Source of the DNA: Bacteroidota bacterium
Lineage (GTDB): Bacteria > Bacteroidota > Bacteroidia > Cytophagales > Cyclobacteriaceae
Length of the DNA stretch: 64,000 nucleotides
Assembly: GCA_027592755.1 (NCBI GenBank)
Contig: JAQCLE010000007.1
Span: forward strand, 1-64,000
Reading direction: 5' to 3'
The translations under genes were made by a program, and so were the position numbers. Positions 27,818 to 35,400 of this stretch are shown piece after piece. The notes beneath the pieces were generated by a model, which was not told where the DNA came from, did no database searches, and worked only from the letters and a program-made list of their open reading frames with translations. Position 1 is the first letter of the stretch, and every line of letters starts with the position of its first letter.

Positions 27818-29188
27818 TTAGCTAGTATTCCGAAAGATGGAAACCGAAGTGCTTCCCTGATTTGTAACTGCTATATCTGGTTTGCCGTCACCGTCAATAT
27901 CACCAATGGCTACACCGTATGGAATTGTTCCCGTAGTAAAATCCACTTGTGTCGCAAAGGAACCTGTTTCAATGGAACCAGAAGTACTTGTATTCCTAAA
28001 GACGGAAACTGTATTTGCGTTGTTGTTAGTAACAACCAAATCAGGTTTGCCGTCTCCGTCAAGGTCTCCTATAGCCACATTGTTTGGGCCACTACCGGTA
28101 GCAAAATCAACTTTTGATAATAGTGTGTTTACATCAATTGTTCCACCTCCATTAAATGTTACAACAAAAGGTTTATTTGAGTAGGCTGTTAGCCCAGCTA
28201 CTTGCACTGTAATCGGCTCGTATGTAGCTCCTGCCGGGACAGTAACCATTAGCTCTGTGTCTGATGCAGCAGTGACAGAAGCTTTTGTTGCTCCAAAGTA
28301 AACAATGTTATTGGCCGGTGTTGCGTCGAAATTAGCACCTGATATTGTTACTGAAGAGCCAACAAGTCCGCTTTCAGGGGTAAAGGAGAGTATTGTTGGA
28401 ATACCAGATTCTATAGGGAAGAGGTTAGAAACTTCAGATGCTGAAAGCCCCCTGTCATAAATTCGAACGTCATCAATAGCTCCAAAAAATGAAGGACCAA
28501 TCTCAGTTGGAAAAACGCTGCCGGTAGTCGCCGTACTTCCGGAAATGTCGAGCGCACCATTAATGTAAATATCAAATGTGCTCCCAGTCCGGGTAAGCGT
28601 TACCATTGTCCAGGAATCAATGGGTATTACACCCGTGGTAACAACGCCATCAAACAGGTAGTTATCGGTATACAATTCACCAGTCTCAGCTAAAATATAA
28701 TCAACATAATTGGCAGCATTGTCAAAAATCAAATATGAACCGCCGATCGTATACGCACTCGGGTTGACCCAAAGGTTATAGGTGAAATCGTCTGTAAGTT
28801 GAACGCCCGTACCGCTATTTATGGCGATATCTGATACTCCATCAAAACTAAAAGCACTTGCCGCTGTACCAAAGCGATCAGTTGTCAGAACCGCTCCTTC
28901 AATGGTTCCATGATACAAATTCCCACTTTCGTCATTGGCATTGCCATTGAAGGGGTAGTAGAGAACATAGTCATCCAATTGTGCCCAACCAAAAAATGAA
29001 AGCAGGGTAAAGCAAAACGTAAATAATATCTTTTTCGAAACTGCTATTAAGTTTGTTTTATAGCAACTTTCATGGGTAAGAATCTCTTTAACCTCTCTCG
29101 TCTTTCGGAGTTTTCCAACCATTCCCACCTCGAGGGGAGTTAGAGGCGTGTTATTATGTATTGATATTTCCAAAATCTTCTCGTTCAA
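27818..29188 (-). CDS. N-terminal fragment of the giant surface protein: signal peptide, LamG, IPT, two FG-GAP repeats
   Basis: 456 codons. A hydrophobic signal segment (KKILFTFCFTLLSFFGWAQ, about 52-70) is preceded by about 50 residues of unusual composition. ATGs at 29188 and 29122 are both possible starts, and none lies directly before the signal. A LamG domain (about 74-262, starting YYPFNGNANDESGN), an IPT/TIG domain (about 268-348) and two FG-GAP repeats follow. It stops at TAA inside the third repeat linker (FRNTS, stop, SGSI). It could be exported but lacks the T9SS sorting domain. The gene starts 14 bases after the stop of the 250-residue protein gene, so the two probably share a transcript. 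Confidence 0.7.
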   Translation of the reverse strand: MNEKILEISIHNNTPLTPLEVGMVGKLRKTREVKEILTHESCYKTNLIAVSKKILFTFCFTLLSFFGWAQLDDYVLYYPFNGNANDESGNLYHGTIEGAVLTTDRFGTAASAFSFDGVSDIAINSGTGVQLTDDFTYNLWVNPSAYTIGGSYLIFDNAANYVDYILAETGELYTDNYLFDGVVTTGVIPIDSWTMVTLTRTGSTFDIYINGALDISGSTATTGSVFPTEIGPSFFGAIDDVRIYDRGLSASEVSNLFPIESGIPTILSFTPESGLVGSSVTISGANFDATPANNIVYFGATKASVTAASDTELMVTVPAGATYEPITVQVAGLTAYSNKPFVVTFNGGGTIDVNTLLSKVDFATGSGPNNVAIGDLDGDGKPDLVVTNNNANTVSVFRNTSTSGSIETGSFATQVDFTTGTIPYGVAIGDIDGDGKPDIAVTNQGSTSVSIFRNTS

Positions 29189-29202
29189 TTATTCCATTCA
29201 TC

Positions 29203-29955
29203 TTAAGGTGTATCGGGTGGACCGGGTAAATCGTCAATTGTATTACCACCTCCACCACCTGGGTCAGCTTCACCACCACCAAACAACCCGGCTGCCGCTG
29301 CACCGCCAACCCCACCACCAATCAATATGGGTAATATCTTAAGCCCAAGTGGAACTTTTCGCTTAATGGAGAACGCTGGAGATAATACATTTTTACTTGG
29401 GTCCGTCCCTGATGAAATTTTTAGTATATAACCACTCCCGACGGGATTATCCTCTGGGACTACCCACAATGTCGATGTTGTGGTCACGCCGGATGCCAGG
29501 GAAGATATTCGGGTTTCATTTTTAAAAAGCTCGACATTGTAACTTTCATTGCGATAGCCACCTTCCCATCTGAGATCAACCATCCTACCTCTTTTCGCAG
29601 TTATATTTTCAGTCAGCAACCGTATTGGGGCGAACGCCAGGTCGGCAATCACTTTGAAATCCAGGTCGCCCTTAAAACCTTTAAACTCTGAAATACCATC
29701 AATTACAAAAGTTAATTTGCTTCCAGGGCTCACTTCCTTGTCCCTCCCCTGCTTCAAACTTATTGCATTCTTGTATCCGTCCATTGACGAAACAATGGTG
29801 ATATCATAAAGTTCGCCTGTACTTCTAACCGGTTTCAAGTCGAAAGAAATCACCATATCGGTACCCTCGAGTTGAAGGCTTAGGCTTTCAATGTTTTGTG
29901 ACACCGCAAGGTGTGAATAAGAACAGATAAGAAGGGTTACAAAATAAATCCGCAT
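29203..29955 (-). CDS. Secreted protein of unknown function with Gly-rich C-terminus
   Basis: 250 residues that I do not recognise as a named family. Residues 1-20 are a signal peptide ending VSQN. The middle (about 20-195) is rich in beta-strand and turn patterns with alternating charged and hydrophobic residues. A short Gly/Ala-rich hydrophobic segment follows (ILPILIGGGVGGAAAAGLF, about 204-222), then a Gly/Pro-rich tail ending in GPPDTP. The C-terminal hydrophobic segment could anchor or oligomerise the protein. It lies directly upstream of the giant T9SS gene, which suggests a role in the same surface structure. This is inference only. Confidence 0.7.
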   Translation of the reverse strand: MRIYFVTLLICSYSHLAVSQNIESLSLQLEGTDMVISFDLKPVRSTGELYDITIVSSMDGYKNAISLKQGRDKEVSPGSKLTFVIDGISEFKGFKGDLDFKVIADLAFAPIRLLTENITAKRGRMVDLRWEGGYRNESYNVELFKNETRISSLASGVTTTSTLWVVPEDNPVGSGYILKISSGTDPSKNVLSPAFSIKRKVPLGLKILPILIGGGVGGAAAAGLFGGGEADPGGGGGNTIDDLPGPPDTP

Positions 29956-30308
29956 ATTTCAAAGGTAATATCACTTATAAAAATAGGGGTTTATCGATGA
30001 ATTACCCGATCAAGTTAGGCAAAAAAGATAGAAACGTTACCCATGACGCCGTTAATGGATAAGACCGATCCAATGCCCATAAAAATAAAATTTTGATTTA
30101 TTTAAAAATCACTCTTTCTTTGACCTCTTAAATGATGAATTTAATCTGCATATCACACAGTTCTATCGCTCCCTCAAGGGCGGTTACACCCAGGTTTCCC
30201 AGGCCCCGGGCCTAATATACTGTTAGACTACCTAAGTGGTGGTCCATTACCCCAAAGTGTCCGTACTAGTTCAAAATCAAAGTTTAAATACTTAATAGCG
30301 ACATTAAG
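29956..30308. other. Divergent intergenic region before the arginine operon
   Basis: 353 bases between the secreted-protein gene (minus) and the arginine operon (plus). I see no ORF worth calling, no exact TAnnTTTG element toward the arginine operon and no tRNA. A GC-rich patch with a small palindrome (GGCCCCGGGCC, about 30200-30210) stands out in otherwise AT-rich DNA. An ArgR-type operator could not be identified. Confidence 0.4.
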
Positions 30309-30968
30309 ATGTCAGAATTTATAATTTCAATTGCCAATGAGTCACACATCGATTTTGTGGACGTAATATGCCTCACGATGGCCGAAAGTGCTGCGCAACG
30401 TGGTACAGGTATTGCCAAACGCAGCCCGGAATACATTGCCACCAAAATGAGGGAAGGTAAAGCAATCATTGCCCTTGGTAAAAAAGGAGAGTTCGGTGGG
30501 TTTTGTTACATAGAAACATGGAGTCAGGGTAAATATGTGGCCAATTCCGGGCTAATTGTTAATCCTGATTATCGCCATCATGGACTGGCCAGACGAATAA
30601 AGGAAGCTTCATTTAAGCTGTCTAGAAAGAAGTATCCTGATGCGCTTATCATTGGACTGACTACAAGCCTGGCAGTGATGAAAATCAATTCGGATTTGGG
30701 CTATTACCCTGTTCCGTTTTCAGAACTGACCAATGATGAGGCCTTCTGGACCGGTTGCCAGAGTTGTGTCAATTATGAGATTCTAAAAGGCAAGGATTTT
30801 AAGAATTGTCTATGCACAGGAATGCTCTACAATCCTGATGACAATATGAAATCCAGAAAGTGGAACTTCATTAAAAAATCAAAAATTTATGAACGTCTGG
30901 TGAGAATGAAACGGGCAATATTTACCAAAGACAAGACATTCTCCCTATTAAACCTGCTTTCTATATGA
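30309..30968 (+). CDS. GNAT-family N-acyltransferase heading the arginine operon (candidate glutamate N-acyltransferase)
   Basis: A 219-residue acyltransferase. The GNAT core spans about residues 5-140, with the acyl-CoA pyrophosphate-binding loop near NPDYRHHGLARRI (about 88-100). The C-terminal part has a Cys cluster, C-x-x-C near residues 155-158 and C-x-C near 173-175, which could bind metal. It overlaps argG by four bases (ATGA), so it belongs to the arginine operon. From context it would catalyse the first step, acylation of glutamate, replacing ArgA or ArgJ, neither of which is seen here. If the pathway is succinylated, the donor could be succinyl-CoA. The donor and substrate are inferred. 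Confidence 0.75.
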   Translation: MSEFIISIANESHIDFVDVICLTMAESAAQRGTGIAKRSPEYIATKMREGKAIIALGKKGEFGGFCYIETWSQGKYVANSGLIVNPDYRHHGLARRIKEASFKLSRKKYPDALIIGLTTSLAVMKINSDLGYYPVPFSELTNDEAFWTGCQSCVNYEILKGKDFKNCLCTGMLYNPDDNMKSRKWNFIKKSKIYERLVRMKRAIFTKDKTFSLLNLLSI

Positions 30969-32164
30969 GCAATAAAGTTGTTCTTGCATTTAGTGGAGGA
31001 TTGGATACATCCTATTGTGTCAAATATCTATCCAGGGAAAAGAGCCTTGAAGTTCATGCTTGTTTAGTTAATACAGGTGGTTTTGATGACAAGCAACTAT
31101 TAGAAGTTGAAAGCAGGGCTAAACATTTGGGTGTAAAGACCTTTACAGCACTCGACGTACAGGATGAATTCTACAAAAAATGCGTTCGATTTTTAATTTT
31201 CGGAAATGTCCTAAAAAACAATACTTATCCGCTGTCGGTAAGTGCCGAACGGGTATTCCAGGCGTTGGCAATTGCCAATTACGCTAAAAAAATGGAGGCC
31301 GACTATGTCGCTCACGGCAGTACTGGAGCAGGAAATGATCAGGTACGGTTTGATCTGATCTTTCAAACAATTTGCCCTGAAGTTGAAATTCTGACACCAA
31401 TCCGGGATCAGAAACTATCCCGTGAACAAGAGATCGAATTCCTTAAAACTCATGGAGTTGAGATTGATTGGGAGAAGGCTAAATATTCCATCAATCAGGG
31501 ATTGTGGGGAACATCGGTTGGCGGAGCTGAAACGCTTACCTCTAACCAATACCTCAATGAAAAAGCATTCCCTTCTCAACTAAATAAGGATACTCCTTCT
31601 GAAGTGGAAATAACTTTCCAAAAAGGTGAAGCAGTCGCTCTGAATGGTGAGTCTATGAAATCCGTGGCACTTATTAAAGCCCTTAATCGAATAGCATCCG
31701 AGTATGCCATCGGCAGGGATATTCATGTTGGCGATACAATAATAGGTATTAAAGGCCGGGTAGGATTCGAAGCGGCAGCACCTTTAATTCTCATTAAATC
31801 CCATCATGCGCTGGAGAAGCATGTTTTAACAAAATGGCAATTGCAGTTAAAGGAGCAACCAGCTTCATGGTATGGCAACCTTGTACACGAAGGACAGTTT
31901 TTAGAACCCGCCTTGCGTGACATTGAACAATTTTTATTAAGCGGTCAAAGGAATGTTTCAGGGAAGGTTATGGTTCAACTTAATCCTTATAGGTTTCATA
32001 TTATAGGCATCGAGTCTCCACATGATTTGATGAGCAGTAAATTTGGGTCTTATGGAGAAATGAATAAAGGATGGTCAGGTGATGATGTTAAGGGGTTCTC
32101 GAAAATTTTCGGAAACCAGGGCCAAATCTATTACCAGGTAAATAAAGATGAGTTTGGATCATAA
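30965..32164 (+). CDS. argG: Argininosuccinate synthase
   Basis: Joins citrulline and aspartate using ATP. The protein has 399 residues. The N-type ATP pyrophosphatase loop AFSGGLDTSY is at residues 8-17. The STGAGNDQVRFD block binds citrulline and aspartate. It overlaps the GNAT gene by four bases at its start and argC by 17 bases at its end. Its place ahead of argC fits an operon that covers all steps rather than an ancestral argGH pair. Confidence 0.96.
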   Translation: MSNKVVLAFSGGLDTSYCVKYLSREKSLEVHACLVNTGGFDDKQLLEVESRAKHLGVKTFTALDVQDEFYKKCVRFLIFGNVLKNNTYPLSVSAERVFQALAIANYAKKMEADYVAHGSTGAGNDQVRFDLIFQTICPEVEILTPIRDQKLSREQEIEFLKTHGVEIDWEKAKYSINQGLWGTSVGGAETLTSNQYLNEKAFPSQLNKDTPSEVEITFQKGEAVALNGESMKSVALIKALNRIASEYAIGRDIHVGDTIIGIKGRVGFEAAAPLILIKSHHALEKHVLTKWQLQLKEQPASWYGNLVHEGQFLEPALRDIEQFLLSGQRNVSGKVMVQLNPYRFHIIGIESPHDLMSSKFGSYGEMNKGWSGDDVKGFSKIFGNQGQIYYQVNKDEFGS

Positions 32165-33125
32165 AATATCGGTTGGAATTGTTGGTGGCGCTGGATATAC
32201 CGCGGGTGAGCTCATGCGTATTCTCATAAACCACATTGATGTTGATATTCAATTCCTTCAAAGTGACAGCCAGGTTGGTAAGCCGATAACAACTATTCAT
32301 AAAGACCTTGTTGGAGACACAGAAATGATCTTTACGGATCAATTGTTGCCCGTTGATGTACTGTTCCTCTGCCGTGGTCACGGAGCCTCAAAAGCATTTC
32401 TTGAAAAGACCCCGATAAGTGCCGATACCAAAATCATCGATTTAAGCCATGATTATCGGCTCAAATCCAAGGGCAATGATTTTGTTTACGGCCTTCCCGA
32501 AGCTTATCGAAATGAAATAACAAATGCCAATAAATTGGCAAATCCAGGATGTTTTGCAACCTGTATTCAATTGGGGTTGTTACCACTGGCTAAAAAAGGA
32601 AAATTGAACGATTCAGTGCACGTTACTGCGATTACAGGTTCAACTGGTGCGGGACAGTCGTTAAGTGAGACCAGTCACTTCAGTTGGAGGAACAACAATG
32701 TATCCGTTTACAAGCCTTTTAACCACCAACACCTGGATGAAATTCGCCAGACATTGGGTGATGTACAACATGAACAATTGCCTGAAATCAATTTCATTCC
32801 AGTGCGAGGAAATTTCACCCGAGGCATTTTTGCATCTATTTATTTGAACTCTGATTTGACGCCAGATGAGGTAAATTATATTTTTATCGATTATTACAAA
32901 GACCATCCTTTTGTGAACGTCACGAATGAAAATCCTGACATGAAACAAGTTGTTGGAACAAATAAAGCTTTGGTCAGGGTACAAAAAATTGAAAACAAGG
33001 TATTTGTTACATGCATGATTGATAATCTTATTAAAGGAGCCTCGGGGCAGGCAGTTCAGAATATGAATTTGATGTTTGGACTGGAGGAAACCTCAGGGTT
33101 GAGACTAAAATCAATTGGATTTTAA
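32148..33125 (+). CDS. argC: N-acyl-gamma-glutamyl-phosphate reductase
   Basis: NADPH-dependent reduction of the acylglutamyl phosphate to the semialdehyde. The 325-residue protein has an N-terminal Rossmann motif VGIVGGAGYTAGEL and the catalytic Cys in ANPGCFATC (near residue 132). The ITGSTGAGQSLSE and HQHLDEI blocks carry the conserved His. The start lies 17 bases inside argG, indicating translational coupling. In this operon the substrate could be N-acetyl- or N-succinyl-glutamyl phosphate. Confidence 0.95.
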   Translation: MSLDHKISVGIVGGAGYTAGELMRILINHIDVDIQFLQSDSQVGKPITTIHKDLVGDTEMIFTDQLLPVDVLFLCRGHGASKAFLEKTPISADTKIIDLSHDYRLKSKGNDFVYGLPEAYRNEITNANKLANPGCFATCIQLGLLPLAKKGKLNDSVHVTAITGSTGAGQSLSETSHFSWRNNNVSVYKPFNHQHLDEIRQTLGDVQHEQLPEINFIPVRGNFTRGIFASIYLNSDLTPDEVNYIFIDYYKDHPFVNVTNENPDMKQVVGTNKALVRVQKIENKVFVTCMIDNLIKGASGQAVQNMNLMFGLEETSGLRLKSIGF

Positions 33126-33136
33126 AATAATAGATA

Positions 33137-33295
33137 ATGACTAATGGCAAATGTGTCATCTATTGGTTGGAACTCTTAAAGGAAACTGAATATCTGTCAA
33201 AAGAGCAGTTTGATGAATTAAATGACAGCGCAATAGAAATTATTAAACTAATAGCTTCCAATATCAAAACTGTAAAATCAAACATCAATATTTAA
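33137..33295 (+). pseudogene. Remnant of a four-helix-bundle (S23-like) protein gene
   Basis: A 52-codon frame starting 11 bases after argC. Its sequence resembles the second half of the S23/four-helix-bundle family: CVIYWLELLKETEYL, then a helix with EQFDELNDSAIEIIKLIASN and an IKTVKS end. Family members are about 115-130 residues, and the N-terminal half with its own start is absent. An in-frame TAG lies just upstream of the ATG. A functional short protein cannot be excluded, because the ATG and stop are intact and a GTG-started argD follows 18 bases later. Confidence 0.55.
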
Positions 33296-33313
33296 CCACT
33301 AATAATTAACACA

Positions 33314-34465
33314 GTGAAAAGATTCGACGTATATCCCCTATTTAATATAGAGCCTGTCAAAGGAGAGGGTGCTTATATTTATGATCAACAAGGTGTCAAA
33401 TACCTTGATTTCTACAGCGGTCATGGCGTCATTTCGATCGGGCATGCGCATCCCTATTATGTAGAAATGGTGAGTCAGCAACTCAGCCGATTACCTTTTT
33501 ATTCCAATTCGATAATTAATCCGCTACAGGATCAATTGGCTAAAAGGCTTGGCGAAGTTTCAGGACTGATGGACTATCAGCTATTTTTGGTCAATTCTGG
33601 TGCTGAAGCCAATGAAGCTGCACTGAAAATTGCGGCAGGCCAAACCGGTAGAAGAAAAATAATCAGTCTGGAAAGGGGGTTCCATGGCAGGACTGCGCTG
33701 GCGATTGCGGCTTCAGACAATCCCAAATACCACACTTCAATGAATGATTTGAGTATCATTCAAAGAATACCTATGAACGACTTCGAAGCAATTGAAAAAG
33801 TATTGAATGAAGAAGTTGCAGCAGTTATTATTGAAGGCATCCAGGGTGTCGCTGGAATTTATGAACCTGAGCAAGAATATCTTAAGGCTCTGTCACGATT
33901 AACCAAATCGACAGGAACAATGCTCATTCTCGATGAGGTGCAATCCGGTTACGGGAGGGCTGGCAAATTTTATGCTTTTGAATACTCAGGGATCAAGCCA
34001 GATTTAATCACGATGGCCAAAGGCATGGGGAATGGATTCCCAATTGGAGGTGTTGCAGTTGCACCACATATAGCACCCCCTGCTAACATTTTGGGCAGTA
34101 CATTCGGTGGCAATCACCTGGCATGTTCAGCCGGCATTGCGGTGGTCGATGTAATTAAAAAAGAATCTCTCGTTGAAAATTCAGCTAAAATTGGGAGTTA
34201 TCTGATCAATCAACTCAGAGAAATTGAACAGGTAAAAGAAATCCGTGGCAAGGGTCTGATGATCGGAATTGAATTCGATTTTCCAATCATAGAAATCAGG
34301 AATAAACTATTGATGGAGCATCAGGTTTTTACTGGTAATGCTACTCAGCCCAATACAATAAGACTATTACCACCTTTATCCATTGGGGAAGGTGAAGCCA
34401 ACCAATTTATCAAGGCACTCAAACACGTATTAACAGCGCAAAATGAAGCAGTTTACATCAGTTGA
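33314..34465 (+). CDS. argD: N-acylornithine aminotransferase
   Basis: PLP-dependent class III aminotransferase of 383 residues that makes acylornithine from the semialdehyde. The PLP lysine sits in ITMAKGMGNGFPIGG (near residue 236). SGAEANEAALKIA and ILDEVQSGYGRAGKF are typical family blocks. The start is GTG at 33314; no upstream ATG fits. The gene ends 23 bases inside argF'. Confidence 0.94.
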   Translation: MKRFDVYPLFNIEPVKGEGAYIYDQQGVKYLDFYSGHGVISIGHAHPYYVEMVSQQLSRLPFYSNSIINPLQDQLAKRLGEVSGLMDYQLFLVNSGAEANEAALKIAAGQTGRRKIISLERGFHGRTALAIAASDNPKYHTSMNDLSIIQRIPMNDFEAIEKVLNEEVAAVIIEGIQGVAGIYEPEQEYLKALSRLTKSTGTMLILDEVQSGYGRAGKFYAFEYSGIKPDLITMAKGMGNGFPIGGVAVAPHIAPPANILGSTFGGNHLACSAGIAVVDVIKKESLVENSAKIGSYLINQLREIEQVKEIRGKGLMIGIEFDFPIIEIRNKLLMEHQVFTGNATQPNTIRLLPPLSIGEGEANQFIKALKHVLTAQNEAVYIS

Positions 34466-35390
34466 TGACATCAGTGATCCCCTGGGGTTGGTCGAAGAGG
34501 CTTTGAGTCTTAAAAAATCACCCCTCGCATTTAATCATCTTGGTAAAGACCTCACCCTGGGTTTGATCTTTATGAATCCAAGCCTTCGCACCCGGTTGAG
34601 TACTCAAAAGGCAGCTCAAAATCTTGGCATGAATGTAATGGTCATGAATGTCGGATCTGACGGCTGGCATCTGGAAACTGAAGATGGCGTCATCATGAAT
34701 AGTGATAAGGCGGAACATGTAAAGGAAGCGGCGGCAGTCATTGGTCAGTATTGTAACATTATTGGGTTGAGGTCTTTTCCCGGTTTGACCGATCGCGAAA
34801 AAGACTACAAGGATGTAATTATCAATTCCTTCGTGAAATATTCCGGAGTTCCTGTAATTAGTCTTGAATCAGCGATCTATCACCCATTGCAGAGCTTGGC
34901 CGACCTCATGACGATCGAAGAACTAAAAGCAAAAGCAGGGCCAAAAGTAGTCTTGTCGTGGGCACCGCATATTAAAGCTCTGCCTCAATCCGTTCCTAAT
35001 TCATTCGCGAAATGGATAAACACAACAAGTTATGAGTTTGTAATAACACATCCTGAGGGATATGAGTTGGCAGAGGACATTGCCGGTGATGCGCAAATTG
35101 AATATGATCAAAATAAAGCATTTGAAGGGGCGGATTTCATTTATACCAAAAACTGGTCTTCTTACCGGGAGTATGGTAAAATTCTTTCAAGCGATAAATC
35201 CTGGATGGTCGATGAACTAAAAATGAGCCTAACTAACAATGGGAAGTTCATGAATTGTCTGCCTGTAAGGAGAAATTTAATTGTTTCGGATGGTGTGTTA
35301 GATGGACAGCATTCGGTCGTAATTCAACAGGCAGGTAATAGAGAGTTCAGTGCCCAGGCTGTCCTGAAAAGGATGATCGAGGGTCTGTAG
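34443..35390 (+). CDS. argF': N-acylornithine carbamoyltransferase, probably N-succinyl-L-ornithine type
   Basis: Carbamoylates N-acylornithine to N-acylcitrulline. The 315-residue protein closely matches the Bacteroides fragilis SOTCase pattern. Shared blocks include the carbamoyl-phosphate loop SLRTRLSTQKAA (47-58), GVIMNSDKAEH (82-92), HPLQS and the LPVRRN block. Position 90, in SDKAEH, is Ala. From published work on these enzymes as I recall it, Pro at this site gives succinylornithine specificity in B. fragilis and Glu gives acetylornithine specificity in Xanthomonas. Small residues fit the succinyl side. It overlaps argD by 23 bases. Confidence 0.9.
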   Translation: MKQFTSVDDISDPLGLVEEALSLKKSPLAFNHLGKDLTLGLIFMNPSLRTRLSTQKAAQNLGMNVMVMNVGSDGWHLETEDGVIMNSDKAEHVKEAAAVIGQYCNIIGLRSFPGLTDREKDYKDVIINSFVKYSGVPVISLESAIYHPLQSLADLMTIEELKAKAGPKVVLSWAPHIKALPQSVPNSFAKWINTTSYEFVITHPEGYELAEDIAGDAQIEYDQNKAFEGADFIYTKNWSSYREYGKILSSDKSWMVDELKMSLTNNGKFMNCLPVRRNLIVSDGVLDGQHSVVIQQAGNREFSAQAVLKRMIEGL

Positions 35391-35400
35391 TTAATTGAAT

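Larger units (their letters stand above)
20492..29188 (-). pseudogene. Giant T9SS-secreted multidomain surface protein gene interrupted by two in-frame stop codons
   Basis: One continuous reading frame of about 2,900 codons is broken only by TAA at 27818-27820 and TGA at 23681-23683. The frame is unchanged at both places, and the repeat or domain being read continues straight across each stop. The combined order is: signal peptide, LamG, IPT/TIG, seven FG-GAP repeats, a PKD-like strand region, BspA-like (DUF285) repeats, IPT/TIG, seven FG-GAP repeats, LamG, C-type lectin-like domain, cadherin-like/DUF5018-type module, LamG, two more such modules, an unassigned region and a T9SS sorting domain. 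As it stands, the secretion signal and the sorting domain are on different fragments, so no full product can be made without suppression. The three fragments are listed separately. Confidence 0.75.

Noticed and set aside
23681-28100. Regularly spaced repeated DNA that might look like a CRISPR or tandem array
   Set aside because: The repeats are codon-phased FG-GAP units of about 45-60 residues with diverged copies, not 23-47 base identical repeats with unique spacers.
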